A stretch of 64,000 nucleotides of DNA from positions 12,214,121 through 12,278,120 of the forward strand of contig NC_061077.1 in assembly GCF_021917145.1 (NCBI RefSeq), read 5' to 3'. This document shows, piece after piece, positions 22,676-38,352 of this stretch (within the stretch, counting starts at the first letter, position 1; every line of letters begins with the position of its first letter). This DNA is from Hypomesus transpacificus. Its lineage: Eukaryota > Chordata > Actinopteri > Osmeriformes > Osmeridae. A program made the position numbers and the translations under genes. Below the pieces are notes generated by a model that saw nothing but the letters and a program-made list of their open reading frames with translations, ran no database searches and was not told the DNA's origin.

Positions 22676-24253
22676 ATGAGTTCTGAGCCACTCACTCGCT
22701 CCGAGGTGTTTGGACAACTGAGGAAGGAGTTGTATGGAGATGACCAGTCCCACCACACTGAGACACACATCTTCATTATCTTAGGAGCCTCAGTAAGTGA
22801 CCTCTACAAGTGACATTCAATCTAATATTGTGTTTGGTCAATGCCTTCCTGGAATTCAGTTCAAGGTTTTCTGCTGGATATTTAGTTTGACAGTGCAACT
22901 GCTTCACAGTTTTCTAACTGTATGGGAACTCAAAAACAGTTTTTTAGCGAATCATCGGGATTGACATGCAAACATTGGGTTAAATCAGAGCATAAGCGAG
23001 CTGGGGGACTGTAGAGGTTAACTATAATTGACCCAAACCACAGCTATTCAATAGATAATCACTGTGTGGAGAAGTATGTGCCTGACATAGAGGGGGGAGA
23101 AAGCATTGTTGACAGAAATGTGCTGCATCTGCTCATTCTTTTATCAAGTGCTGAAAGAAAGCCATAACTTTGGTAGCCGACTCAAATACATCCCCCTGTA
23201 TTTAACTGGTCTTAGTTTATCACACACTGCTATGCAACTCGGAATGAGTTTCTCTCCTTGTTTATCTTTCCTTACACCACCATATAACGTCTTTTGGTCT
23301 TGCTACCGTGTTGAGTTGACAAGAATACCTTGAACTTCTTTAAAGCTGCAATGTCGTACAGACATTTTGTGTCACAAGTGTTGCTCGGGGTGCATGACAT
23401 GCCTGTTATTGTTGCTTTGTACCTATATCATTGACAGTCAGTATTGTCAATCAGCGTACTCTTCCACACTTATCATCTTGTGGCTGTAGCCAGTCAACAT
23501 GCACATTTGACCCCTGGTTGGACTTTTGAGACTGCTTCGTGTTGTTTTTTATTTATTTATTGGTCCTCCGATTAACTAGGGTGATCTTGCCAAGAAGAAG
23601 ATATATCCCACATTATGGTGAGTTCTATGACTCAACTCTCTTATCCTAAATGACTCAAACTCCATATTCAACAAGCTTCAGAACACCTTACAGTATGTTT
23701 TCATTTGGGTGATCCCAGCAGGGGTTGGGGTTAGAGAGATCAGACATGTTGTGTGTGTGTGCATGTGTGCGTGTTGTTCTGTAGGTGGCTGTTCAGAGAC
23801 GGACTGCTCCCCAAAGAGACCTACTTTGTGGGCTTTGCCCGCTCCAACTTGACAGTGGAGGACATCAAGACGGCGTGTCTGACACACATGAAGGTCAGAA
23901 CAGAGCTCCTTTCTTCATTTCTCTCTCGCTCTCAAGTTGAGCATTACTAAGGATCTCACCTTGTCTGCCAGCACAACTTTGTTAAGGGTTGTTGCAGAAG
24001 CAAAACAGCATTGCTTCTAGAGTAATTACCCCACCCCATTGGATGTTGTGTGGTGGGGGATTGGGAAGAATGGCTGTAAATGTCTCTTTCTCTCACACAC
24101 ACACATATAGGGTGAAGACTATTTGGTTAGTCTGTGCTACCTCCAATATCATCATGTGTGTTTGTTTGTCACCACTCACTAAACATATACTGAATTTATA
24201 ATCTAATAACAACAAACAAAACAACTCCCTCGCTCTCTCTCTTTCTCTCCCCC

Positions 24254-24307
<54 letters not shown>

Positions 24308-27300
24308 GTCTCTCTCTCTGTCTCTCTCTCTGTCTCTCTGTGTCTCTCTCTGTCTCTCTGTCTCTCTCTCTGTCTCTCTATCTGTCTCTCTGTCTCTCTC
24401 TCTGTCTCTCTGTCTCTCTCTGTCTCTCTCTCTGTCTCTCTATCTGTCTCTATGTCTGTCTCTCTGTCTCAGTTGGCTGACGGGGAGAGCGAGGCTCTGT
24501 CAGCGTTCTTCAGCAGGAACTCCTACCTGTCAGGCAGGTATGATGATGGGGGCTCCTTCTCCCGTCTCAACGCCCACTTGGCCTCCCTGTCTGGGGGACC
24601 TGAGGCCCACCGCCTCTTCTACCTGGCGCTGCCCCCCAGCGTCTACCATCATGTCAGCAAGAACATCCAGGCCCACTGCATGAGCCACAAGTCAGTGTCC
24701 AACACACGCACACACACACGCTCACACATTCAGAGTCTCACATCACAAACACACACACGTTTATATACCCACGCATACCCAGGAAGAGAATCACTCATAC
24801 GCGCACTCATATACTTACCAATGGGCGTCCTCTGAGCAACCTGGTGTAACAAACTGTCATTTGTGTCCATCTGTGTGGTAGAGGCTGGAGTAGGGTGATA
24901 GTGGAGAAGCCATTCGGACGGGACCTTCAGAGCTCCCAGGAGCTTTCTGTCCATCTCTCCTCCCTCTTCACAGAGGATCAGATCTACCGCATAGACCACT
25001 ACCTGGGCAAGGAGATGGTGCAGAACCTGATGGTTCTTAGGTACTAAGCCTGACCTCCATGAAGGTGCTGATAGATGTTTCCATCCGCCTGATAGAAAGC
25101 CTGTCTCTATGTGGAATGAACCAGTAATCCGCCCTCCTTTGCCGGCCAGGTTTGGGAACAGAATCTTTGGGCCAATCTGGAACAGGAACAGTGTGGCCTG
25201 TGTGGTGCTCACCTTCAAGGAGCCCTTTGGCACTCAGGGCAGGGGAGGTTACTTTGACGACTTTGGTATCATCCGGTGAGGGCGCGTTATTCGACGAAAA
25301 GTTGATGTAGAAGCGGGTCACCGTTTTCTGTCTGCTGTTTTAGTCACGGTCTCTGCTCCTTGTTTAGTGATGTCATGCAGAACCATCTCCTCCAGATTCT
25401 CTCCCTGGTTGCCATGGAGAAGCCAGTCTCCACTAGCTCCGATGACGTGAGAGACGAGAAGGTTAGCTTGCCAACAACAACAATAACAACAATAAAAACA
25501 ACAACTGGTCATGGAAACCCATAGTGGCACTTGACCTGTACTTAACTACTCTGTACTACTACTGTACTACACCTAGCTGCGCCTTGTGCCTATGACTGCA
25601 GCTAAACCTATAATTTAAGTTGTATTATTTAATTTTAGTACACTACACCCTGGAGTTACTAATACTATTCAATACTGTTCTATATTATATTCATTCTATC
25701 ATATTCTTACATCTGACTTAGTGTTTCTATCCTGTTCCTCCTGTGTGTGTGTATCTAGGTGAAGGTACTGAAGTGCATCGCTCCAGTGAGTCTGTCAGAT
25801 GTGGTGCTGGGTCAGTATGTCGGGGACTCGGGGGGGGTGGGAGAGGCCAGGCAGGGCTACCTGGACGACCCCACGGTGCCCCAGGGCTCCTGCACGCCCA
25901 CCTTCGCCACCGCCGTGCTCTACGTCCAGAACGAGAGATGGGACGGTAAAGGCGGCCATCTTTGATCACTTCCCCGACTCATTTATCCAAGATACCTTTT
26001 CGTCAATTCTATTTACATACCTACGTTATCACCGAGTATGGACCCAGCTCTCCTCATCCCTCCCCCCCTCTCTCTCTCTCTTCCCTTCTTCATCCACACG
26101 TCCTATCGCTTTGCTTTCCCACGAAAGCAAGGTTTTTTCAGAAATCCTTCCGTCCTCTCTCCTCAGGTGTTCCTTTCATCCTGCGCTGCGGCAAGGCTCT
26201 GAACGAGCGCAAGGCGGAGGTGCGTCTCCAGTTCACCGACGTGCCGGGGGACATCTTCGCCGAGCGCTGCCAGAGGAACGAGCTGGTGGTGCGGGTGCAG
26301 CCGGACGAGGCCATCTACCTGAAGATGATGACCAAGAAGCCCGGAGCATGCTGCCCCGAGGAGACCGAGCTGGACCTCACCTACAAGAGCAGATACAAGG
26401 TCACACACGCACCCTCTGAGACTTACACGCACACTCAGACTCACGCTGACCCACAGTCAGACACATTGTAGCCACGTACACACTCGTAAACACGTTCTTG
26501 AGGCATCTCATGTCACAGTGTGTTGTGCATCATGATGCATACAGAACGGCCGTGAGAACAGAATCCAGAAATGATCGGTAGTTCACAGTGATGCAGACTC
26601 CCTGAGGTGATTCACGGGGCGACGACGAAACGACACGATGTCCTGTTATTTCATCCCCCTTCGTTGCCACGTCAGACACGAGGTGATGGGTCTGTGTGCG
26701 TTCCCTCTGCAGGATGTGAAGTTCCCTGACGCGTACGAGCGGCTCATCCTGGACGTCTTCTGTGGGAGTCAGATGCACTTCGTCAGGAGGTGGGTCTCAC
26801 ATGCCTCTGGACCAGTCCCCACCAGGCCCCTAAAGCCTGCGCTGAGCTGTGTCTCCACCACATGGAAGTCTTGAATAGGAACACACAAACACCAACCCCC
26901 CCCTCCCCCCCAGTGATGAGCTGATGGAGGCTTGGAGGATCTTCACTCCCCTCCTCCACCACATCGAGGAAGAGAAGACTCCCCCCATTCCTTACACCTA
27001 CGGAAGGTAACGCTGCCTCTTCAACGATCACAATGTGAAATAATGGTCTGTTACTGTTTGCGAGTTCACATAAAACTGCACGGCTCGTAGCTAATTATAG
27101 TGTATTGGTGTAGTAGTCTGGCAGAAACTGTTTCCGTTTTAGTATTATTATTTTGTATAAATATTTTCTATTTTTAAGACCAACCGAGACTGAGTTGACT
27201 CTCTCTCTCTCTCTGAGACTGAGTTAAAATACCTAGTTATCGTCTCCTCTCTGATCCTGTGTGTCTGTCAGTCGGGGGCCGTGTGAGGCAGACCAGCTGG

Positions 27301-27362
27301 TGAGGAAGGTGGGGTTCCGCTACGAGGGAACATACAAGTGGGTGAAGCCCCACACGTCATGA
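22676..27362 (+). CDS. g6pd: Glucose-6-phosphate 1-dehydrogenase
   Basis: Cytosolic enzyme that oxidises glucose 6-phosphate to 6-phosphogluconolactone and makes NADPH, the first step of the pentose phosphate pathway. Exons: 22676-22792, 23580-23617, 23785-23893, 24473-24690, 24882-25040, 25150-25275, 25368-25461, 25759-25945, 26167-26399, 26713-26789, 26914-27006, 27272-27362; in phase they give 513 aa (human 515). It has the 38-nt exon typical of the gene. The N-terminal coenzyme motif is [19 protein letters not shown]. The active site [21 protein letters not shown] has the catalytic His and substrate Lys. [20 protein letters not shown] and the ending [11 protein letters not shown] are conserved. 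The segment after THMK ([21 protein letters not shown]) is the most divergent region. The start is the ATG in acacaATGAG; the N-terminus is slightly shorter than in mammals. Confidence 0.97.
24231..24470. repeat. CT/CTGTCT microsatellite in g6pd intron
   Basis: About 240 bp of (TCTC)n and TCTCTG variants, running straight into the acceptor tctgtctcag of the exon at 24473. It acts as an extended polypyrimidine tract. Confidence 0.95.
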
Positions 27363-28918
27363 CACGCACACATAACAGTTCATTTGAAAAAATGTGTTCT
27401 TTGGATTGGAAATATTTATTCCATCATGAATGATTTTCTGCATTTTCATCATTACATTCAGGTCTCTCAGTTTTCCTCATTATAATCAATGTAAAATCAT
27501 AATAATTATAACTTACATATTAATTTACACTGTGATTGCCGCATGATACAAATTATGATTGGGCCAATTGTTTATTTGAAAAATAAAATATGAAATACCT
27601 AATTCATTGATGTGGTTTTGGTCTCCCTTTCAGTTTACTCCAATTTAAGGCCCTATCATTTCTCCTATTATTTTTACTCTGCCTGAGAGAGAATATTTAA
27701 CTGTCATTAATCATTTAATAATTTCTTTCACTCTTTCAATAGTTCTGTATTTCTGTATTGTGTAATCAATCTACTGTCACTGTACCTGACTAGCCTTGAG
27801 TGAGTATGCAGGGATAACAGCTAGGTGTGCTGCAGGGGCTCTGTGAGTTGTCTTAAATCAAGGAGGTAGTGGATTAGCACAGACGGGTAAGTTTCCTCTT
27901 TCGCTTATCAGTTCTTCAAAATGAAACTAACTCTCCTACACCCTGACTCCCACTGTCTGCTGGGAGTACGTTCCCATCCTTCAGTGTAATGTCTCTCTCT
28001 GTCTCTCTCTCTGTCTCTCTCTCTGTCTCTGTCTCTCTCTCTGTCTCTCTCTCTCTCTGGCCAGGAAGGCTATTAACACAGGCTGTCATCAGCTGCTGAA
28101 TGATGATCCTTCCTGTTTCTTGTGTCTGTCCCTCCCAGGTACACAGCCTTACTGTAGGCCTGCCCATTACTCCACGCACACACACACATGCACAGCTGGT
28201 TTTAGAGGCCCAAAGTAAAGAGAAGACGTGAAGTGTCATCATGCCGGCTGAGTCATCAAACTGCTCTGAAACATGGATGTGCTCTGTCCTGGGTCTTTTT
28301 TTGGTGTTGCCAGAAAACCATTTAAAAACCGCCCATGTTAAAACATAGCCAGTAATTTACATTCCATATGGGAATAACATGCTAATGCAACAGCAGTTGG
28401 ACTGGTTTGTGATATTTGAAAAACAATAAAATGTTAGTCAACATTGCACGTGAGGTGTCCATTTATTATTTTAGTCTTTACATGATTAGCATTGTCATAA
28501 CTACAGATGGGCAGCTCAAATGAACATTGATAAAACACATTGCTAACAATACCACATTCATACAGTGTCAAGTCAGGAGTCATTTTTGCTTCAAACTGAA
28601 AACAACTGTATTCATATGAGGTCATTCACGAGGTGCTGTCAATCAAAGAAACTCCCTGACTATACTGTAACAAAATGCAGACATCCTCTTTAGACATTTT
28701 GAAATATTAGGAAAACCTTGGGTCAAGAGAGACTGCAGTAACCTGAAAACCAAAGGCACCGTGGCTTATTGTTTTGAATCGTACAATCCAGTTTTTCTCA
28801 GCCTCCACAACCCTTTCACCATCGTTCCTGCCCTGGCTGGACCAGACCGCTGAGATCACATGACTATGTCACGGCGTACAGAAGTCGAATCAGACACACG
28901 GCTTCCGTGTCAGACGTG
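27363..28918. other. Convergent g6pd / cerk 3' interval
   Basis: No coding exon. The g6pd 3' UTR has a candidate AATAAA at 27582-27587. On the minus strand a candidate cerk polyadenylation signal (TTTATT on the plus strand) is at 28462-28467. A CT microsatellite lies at 27988-28057. Confidence 0.5.
27582..27587 (+). terminator. Candidate polyadenylation signal of g6pd
   Basis: AATAAA 220 bases after the TGA, in AT-rich sequence. Confidence 0.5.
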
Positions 28919-30166
28919 TCAGTTGTGCAGGACACCTCGTCTCTTGCAGGTCTTGTTTCCCTCCCAGCTCCTCTGGACGGCTGCCACGTCCTCGATCCCC
29001 CGGGCGTACAGACGCACCAGCTGACCGTGCACCCTGAGCATGGGGGGAGAGAGAGGGGGGGGGGGAGAGGGGTGAGAGAGAAGGAGAGAGAGAGCAATAA
29101 CCTTCTGCACAGCCACGGAGATGTTTACTATAGTATCAAAGCATTAACAATGTACTACATCAAAGTCTAGTACAGTAAAGCACAGTATACTATCGTATAA
29201 TATTATATAGTTTAGTATATTATAACGTACTTTAGTATAGTTTAGTACAGAGGGTATTATAGTATAATATAGGTGGTGGTTACCTGGACAGAAGCTCTGT
29301 GTACGGCAGGATCTCTCCATCACAGTTCCACACAGAGACGGAGGGAGCCCGGCCACCGCACAGCCCACACAGGAAGTTCTTCTTTCTTCTCTTGCTGTTG
29401 GCGATCCCTCGCTCCTCCCCTCGCTCTGCCAGGTGCTGCTGAGACCCGCTGCTGCTTCGAGTCTCCCCGTCGTGGACACACTGCCTCTCCGTCCCCCCCT
29501 CGCTCCCGCTGTCCTCCTCCTCGTCTTCCTCGCCGGGCGGGAGGGAGAAGCGGACGGCCTTCACGCGGTGGACCTCCACAAAGGGCAGGTCGAACTGGAC
29601 ACACGAGGGCTCGGTCAGACAAACCCATCGAGGCCTTTTGACTGACCTGACGTGACCGTGAAATGTCATCCTTTACAAGAAGCCTTTACAAGCACTATTT
29701 TCTAGGGCACTATTTCGAAATGGGGTTTGTGGTTGTATTAGTAGTGATTTTACAGTCATACAGTCAACTGGAGGTTAACACCAGGCAGAGGTCACTTCTG
29801 ACTGTCACAGCCTACAGCAGGTGACAAAGCTGACTCGTAGGCTTAATTGACGCATCCCTTTTGGGGAACCTCATTCTTTTTTCCAGGAAATAGCTAAAAG
29901 GGACGAGTCATCTTTTAGCTTGATGTGTGTTTTCATGTGTAGTGCTGTGCTGGACGTGGCTCCACACCTGATCCTGGCTGGTGGTGTGCCTGTGCAGGAA
30001 GGTGAGGAAGCTGAGAGGGTGAGTGTCCCTGACAATGATGAGGTCTCCAGTCCCGTCAGCCAGGTGGGCTGAGGGGGACAGACCCAGGGGGCTCCTGGGA
30101 CAGGAGCTGGACATGCAGGTGAGGGACACACACCTGAACCTGCCCTCCACGCTCACCCACTCTCCT

Positions 30167-30225
<59 letters not shown>

Positions 30226-30253
30226 AAGAGAGAAAGGAAGAGGTTTATTTTCA

Positions 30254-30306
<53 letters not shown>

Positions 30307-30336
30307 TGAGTGAAATAGAGAGAGAAGGTGAGTGGA

Positions 30337-30410
<74 letters not shown>

Positions 30411-33400
30411 CCCATACCCTCTGCATCATTGCTGAAGTGGCTGAAGTGGGAACTGTACAGTGAGTCTGGAGGATGAGGGAACAGCCTCTCTGTGCTTTCT
30501 GAACACACCCGGCATCTGAACACACACACACACACACAGAGATATACATTAGGTTGCTACACTACAACAACTCTGTGGTGTAAAGGTTTCCCTATAACAC
30601 ATTGATTTATTCACACAGCACATGACACCTTCTCATTACCCTCCTAACCATCTCTATCTCTCTCTCTCTCTCAGACACAGTGTCCAGGAGGTGTGAGCTC
30701 TCCTTTCTTCCGGATCGGGTTGCCAGCGTCACCAAGGACGCTGTCCTCCTTAAGGTAAACCCAACACCTGTGTCTCAGTTGCAGACAGCACTAGGAGGAG
30801 AATTGAGACCATGTCACGTGGCACGTAACAGGAGCACTTTCTCCCAATGGGGATTTCTTGAGGTGAAAACTAATTTAGTAAGGGACTTTTTCTCTCCAGA
30901 CTTCACAGAAATCCATTATTGTTTTAATGTCTGCTGGCTTTGAAAGAGTCATTGAATCTAGCTTGGGTTGCCAAGTTTGGTCTCAAGGCACAACAGTGAC
31001 CTGTTATATGTGTCTTTAGCGACAGACACGAGGCACAGTTGAAGTAACTCGTGATCTGCTTAGTGATCCCCTCTCTCTTGGAGATGATAACACATGTCCC
31101 ATTGTGTTGTTAGAGATGTTAACTAACATGTTGGTTATGTTTTCAGGTATACATTTCTTCCCTTCCGTGAGGGACTTCTGGATAAAAAATATGGTTAAAA
31201 ACATATCTGCATATAGTATGTTCCTAGTTGTGCTATGTGTGTTACACGGTGAGATGTAACACAGTTCTGTTTCCTCTGAGGAAGTGTAATGAGGGTTTAC
31301 CCTGACATGCAGCGGGTGTTGTCCCTGGGGCTGGAAAGCTGTGGCTCGGCGGGTAGATATTTAACTATGCCTGGATAGCTCCTGTTGCCCAGATAGACCA
31401 TGGTACCTGAGGGGAGAATGGAAGGGGGTTAGCAAGTTAGCATCTAGCGCTAACATCCGGTGAGAGCCACAAACATGTACAGGATGGAATGAGGAAGTTT
31501 TAGGGTGCGTGTGTCATTTGCGAATTACACACAAGCTAACATTTGTATGAGCAATGAATTTCGCAGCACTCAAAATAATGACGTGTAACAATGATACAGA
31601 AAGAAGAAGGAAAAAAAGTGTTTCGTTTTATCAAAGTACAACTGCAGCAGAGACAATTCAGTGGAACGACCCAGGCCGTTTACCATACCGGCGTAGTCAT
31701 ATCTGAGAGGGCCCATCCAGCGGTGCCTCTCGCTCTCTGCCAGCACGTCTCCGTAGAAGCCGTAGCCCAGCAGAGACACAGAGTAGCGCACCAGAGCTGA
31801 CGGGTGATGTACCGAGCACACATCCAGAGGCTGAGAGTCGCCTGCAGGGTCGGAGCGGTGGGAATGTGGGGGAAAGGTTAAGACTCCTCAACGCCGACAC
31901 GACGACACTGTGTCACTGTCAAACCATGGATACCGTCACTCGCTCAAAACTGGTTTTTGTTCTGCCACGGTCATGTTAAATGTAAACTGTCGCAGAGGAA
32001 AAATGGGATGCCTCACCGATGATGATGTGCAAAGCAGAGGTCACGGGATCATTCACGCCCACTGTTGCAAAACATACACAGTCTGTGGAGCCTGTGGACA
32101 GACACATCAGACGCCACATCTGTCCATCAAACCATAGACGTGACATCTTCAATGCTCTCATTTTGAATAACAAATGCACTGGCTGTCCATTGTCAGCGCA
32201 AAGCCGCACACCTGCAGGAATGACGCCAATATGAAGGCTACATGGCTGCAAAGCTACTGTGGTGTCGCACTCAGAAAGACCCGCCTCCTGTTGCGTACGC
32301 CCAATCACACCATGCAGCAGTTCGCTGAACATTCCATCTCCGCCGACACACACCACACTAAGGAAAGAGACGCAAAGCAATTCTGTCAAAACATTAATAT
32401 TGTTGTTATGCATGTTGTTCACGAGCATTGCAGTGGACGATATGAGAGAGAACACCCAGATTGGTTACACATGGTATAAACATTACATTCGTTATAATAT
32501 CCTCATCATTACTGTAAAAAACACAACAAAATGTCCATTATACAACTTCCCCTAGTGGGTTACCACTTCACCACTTTTTTCTTACCCGTCAAATCCGGTC
32601 AGGTCTTTCTTTAAAATATGATCTCTCGCCTGATTGGCTCGTTCAGTCACTAAACAAAACATATTCCACGGAGTACAAATCAATTGTACAATATCAGCTC
32701 ATGAACACTTTTGGCAATGAAATAGCCATGACACACACACACACAAAAAAACAGAAGTTGAGAAAAGGTCAAATAAATCCAGTTTGAGAAACAGCTGTTG
32801 GATCTGTGGGTCGTACCTACTACATGAGAGCTGATTCCGGCCAGCTCAAACAGGGGGGCCACCAAGGAGTGGTAAATCTGCCTGGCTCTTTTTTTCCCCC
32901 CAAATGGATTGATGAACACCAGCAGCCTGTGTGGCCGAGAGGGACCTACAGTAGGGTAACGATGGACAGCGTGCCAGACAGAAAGACAGAAAGAAAAACA
33001 GAAAGAACATTTAAATGTATGTTTGTGTGGAGTTGTAAAGGTTGAGATATTTGGACTTCCAAAGAGCTCTGGACCGTCGTATCTCACTGTGAGTTTTGAG
33101 GGCACTTCTCAGGTTGGTCATCCACTGGTCTCTCAGGTCTCGGCTGGGGCAACTGAACTGGGTCCTGCCCAGTCTCCATAGCAACCCAGACGACCCGCCT
33201 CCTCTGCTGCGCTTAATGTAGAACACTGGAACACAGCAGGAGACAGGCAAGCCACTTGATTTTAACATTAGCACCAGATATGTAGTATTCTGCTATTTCA
33301 GGTTGCAGCTAACCTTGAGGTAGGGATATCTTTTAGCCTCTCCTCTGACCTACCTGTGAAGTCTCTGTCTGCTTCTTCAACAGACTTCTGGGGCAGGATC

Positions 33401-34499
33401 TCCACTCGCCCCTCCTCAGCTCCAATGACCTCAGACACAGCCACTGAAACTTTAATCGCAGTTGACACAGGTTAGCTGTGTATGCGTGTGTGTGTGCAGG
33501 TGTGTGTGTGTGGGTGCATAAACTGAGCCTGGCATCTGAGCAGTTACTATTTGCATTTCAGAAAGATAAGGGTGATTTCAGTTAGATAGTCTAATGTATT
33601 TTATGAATTTGAGGCAGTCTTTGTCTATCTTAGACAACCAGTTTACAATGGTTGCTACGCGTGTGTGAGGAGTGTGTGTTATTGTTCAATTGTTTGTCCT
33701 TGTTAATGTGTGTTTGTCTCTGTGTGTGTGTGTGTGTGTATGTGTGTGTGTGCGTGCGTGCGTGTGTGCGTGCGTGCGTGTGTGTGTGTGTGGGTGTGGG
33801 TGGGTGGGTGTGTGTGTGTTAACATAAACACATTCTTTGTTTTAAGTGACGCTCGCTATCTGTGAGTTGGTTTTCGTGTTAGTGCAGTATAACTTGTTCT
33901 GTCCCTTCTGTTCTTTACCGGACAACCTCTCTGTAATGCCTTGATATATATTATTCACATCATTTAGGCCATAACACACTATTTGTCTCTGATAATACAA
34001 AATGTCATGCTTGATTTACAGTTGGAAACCTTAAGCACATGTTGTGGGTTTTGTATGCACCAGGACAGGTTAAGGGACTTTTCCAGTGGAACATTGCACA
34101 CATTAATTCATGCCAGCTCAACAAGTTTATTTAAACATGGGGCAATGTGTATTCTAGTAGGGAACTGTTTCTACGTTTTGGTAACTTAATTCTTGTAGTA
34201 AATTAGTTTGTCATGCACTTGTAATCAAAAATACTTCTAAATGCTTTCTGTAAATGTAACAAAAAAGTAATTTTTGTACTAAACAGTACTAAACATACTG
34301 CTGCAGTTTACAGTAGCCTACATATTTATTCTACCTGAATGGACCAGTAAGTGATGAATGTAATGCACTTACTCGTTAGCTTATCTGGGTTGTTCTTATC
34401 AAGCTCAGTCCAATTGAAGTGCCAGCCTGTCAAGACAGCCCGGTATCTTTTTTTGCCGATCCATAGACTTGACTCTAACCTCAACACATCTATGTCCAT
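28919..34499 (-). CDS. cerk: Ceramide kinase
   Basis: Lipid kinase making ceramide 1-phosphate, normally at Golgi and plasma membranes. Minus-strand exons, in order: 34373-34499, 33354-33443, 33088-33225, 32817-32945, 32586-32649, 32212-32357, 32017-32091, 31689-31841, 31301-31406, 30418-30515, 29968-30164, 29284-29594, 28919-29033; all phases match, giving 582 aa (human 537). The ATG at 34497-34499 has a strong context (aacATGg). A PH-like region in exons 1-3 leads to the diacylglycerol-kinase domain: RLLVFINPFGGKKRARQIYH, the nucleotide motif VCVGGDGMFSELLHG, then IPAGSTDCVCFATVG and YSVSLLGYGFYGDVL. The CxxxCxxC motif of ceramide kinases is kept as CMSGCRVC, split by the intron between 31301 and 30515. 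SPLGLSPSAHLADGTGDLIIV is also conserved. Exon 12 has an acidic insert (EEDEEEDSGSEGG) accounting for some of the extra length. This is CERK rather than CERKL by these motifs. Confidence 0.95.
30169..30409. repeat. GA / GT / GA microsatellite cluster in cerk intron
   Basis: (GA)n at 30169-30222, (GT)n at 30259-30304 and (GA)n at 30338-30409 fill almost all of the 253-bp intron between exons 10 (30418-30515) and 11 (29968-30164). On the transcribed strand the CT repeats lie next to the exon 11 acceptor. Confidence 0.95.
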
Positions 34500-35333
34500 G
34501 TTATTTAGATACAAACGTTTGTAAACCAGAATGACCTCACTACTGCAAAAAAGATCATTTGATCTGACAGCATTCTATTAGTCCTTCATAGGCTCAAAAT
34601 CAGTTGCATCACGATGACCTGCCTCAAATTCAATTATTTCAGTCTGTTACTGTTGGGTTGCCTACAATCTGAAGAAAACATCATGATCTTCAGTGTTAAA
34701 AATAGCTTGTAATGCGCTCTGATAAGATACCATCGAAATGTTAGCGTCCTCCCAGGAATGCAGTTCCTTGAAATATATAAATATGTAAGAACGCGTCTAA
34801 TGTATGTTAGCCACACAGTCAAAGAGTATACTCTTACACTCGTACAGTGCGTCAGTACCACAGGTGCTGCTCTAAAAAATATTATTTTCCTCAAACCCCT
34901 CCCCGCCTCACACCTGTATGACTACTGCACAAGCTGCCCCCTGATTGGATAGGCGCACGACGTTGGATGAATGGCAACAATTACTGTAGAGGTTGGTTTA
35001 ACCTTGACAGAGTAATTGTTTGGTAAGTGTGCTGAATCTTCATTTTATCTTTAAAACTATTTTAATTTTTAACAACTCGTGTTACACTAGCTTATTAAAG
35101 TTACCATGAATTGATATACTGTAAACAAAACAATGTAACGTATGTAGCCCAGTCGCCCAATCACATCTAACCATGGGCGGAAGTAGGTCACAGGACTTTC
35201 CGGCTAGCAAGAGCATGCTTCTTCTTTTTTAAGCTAGTTAGCCAGATAGCCTTACATTTATAGAAAAAATCGTTCAACTTTATGAATTTTTAATTCTTTT
35301 TTTTCTGGCTTGACGTTGTATATCAATACAAAA
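34500..35333. promoter_or_regulatory. Shared divergent promoter interval of cerk and naa10
   Basis: The cerk ATG (minus) and naa10 ATG (plus) are 834 bp apart, head to head. Near naa10 are a CCAAT box (about 35157), an ETS-type CGGAAGT at about 35177 and a GGACTTTCCGG element at about 35193. No TATA box is obvious. This suggests a bidirectional, housekeeping-type promoter region; the start sites are not visible. Confidence 0.45.
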
Positions 35334-37255
<1,922 letters not shown>

Positions 37256-37602
37256 CTCATCTTAACCTTTGACCCCAGGGTACCTTTTTTAGGGTACATT
37301 TTTCTTTTACAGACAGAAATAAGGATTTGGCATCATTGTAATAATCAGAGCCATTTTCACATAGCAATATGCAATATTTTTTTCAACAACAGTTTTTTTC
37401 TCGCGAGTAACCAAGTACGGAACTTGAGTGGGGCTTAATTCTATGTTTGGGAGATAAAAAGAAATGTTAAATTTGAAACTGATTATAAAGTATTTATTGG
37501 ATGTGATGGTATCATCACTTCAGCAACAACCTCAACTCATTTTAAAAACAAGTTGGCTATTTGATTGCCTCGATCAATATTTTCAGTCAAGTATTCTATC
37601 AA

Positions 37603-37608
37603 AATAAA
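37603..37608 (+). terminator. Candidate polyadenylation signal of naa10
   Basis: AATAAA about 350 bases after the TGA of naa10. Confidence 0.5.
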
Positions 37609-38307
37609 AGTTTAGATGAATGACCTTGGTAGAGATTCTTGTTCAAGGTAATGGTGTTATTTCTTTACATGATACTTAAGGTAAGGCAGCTGGACTTGTG
37701 TTTCATATTTTCACATATTTGATATGCTTTTCACTCCAGTTGATCAAATGATGACATGAAGCAGCTACAATTAAGATTGTTACTGATCTCTGAACTTGGT
37801 GTCCTCTTTAGATATAAATCAGTAAGGAAGTTGACACATTTAGAAGGCCGCTTTTAATGGTGTTCAGAAAAGAAAGTGAAAATTAGTGTGGAATGGGTAC
37901 CCGTTTTCATCTCTTATTGCAAATATCAGAGCCGGTGCTTCTGTTTCCTCTAGACATCAAGCCACAATGCTATTTTCACACCCTCCTTGTCATTTCAACA
38001 CCTTTGAGGGTGTAAAATAGCAAAACGGAATAAAATGAAACTGCACAAGAAAATGCACAAGAACAAATGAATAGGTTTGCTTTCTGGTAAACATTGAATA
38101 CAGGTGAATTTTTGTGACTATAGTAATACAAAGCTGGCTCATGCTGGGATGAGTGTTTGAAGTGTTTGTGGTTACACAGTACATGACTGCACTTGGAATG
38201 TTACACAGATAAATGCAAATGCCCTCACTTAACTGAACTGTTACTCCCAAGTAAGTTTAGGTCCAGACAGTTTTATCATCTGACACATAATGAACTCACT
38301 GTTCAAT

Positions 38308-38352
38308 GGGGGGGGGGGGGGGGGGGGGGGGGGGGTAAAGGGGGGGGGGGGG
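38308..38352. repeat. Double poly-G run
   Basis: Twenty-eight G, then TAAA, then thirteen G. Run length is likely unreliable in the assembly. It is a strong G-quadruplex candidate. Confidence 0.95.

Noticed and set aside
29273-29645. Plus-strand frames of 70-122 codons
   Set aside because: Antisense shadow of GC-rich cerk exon 12 (29284-29594).
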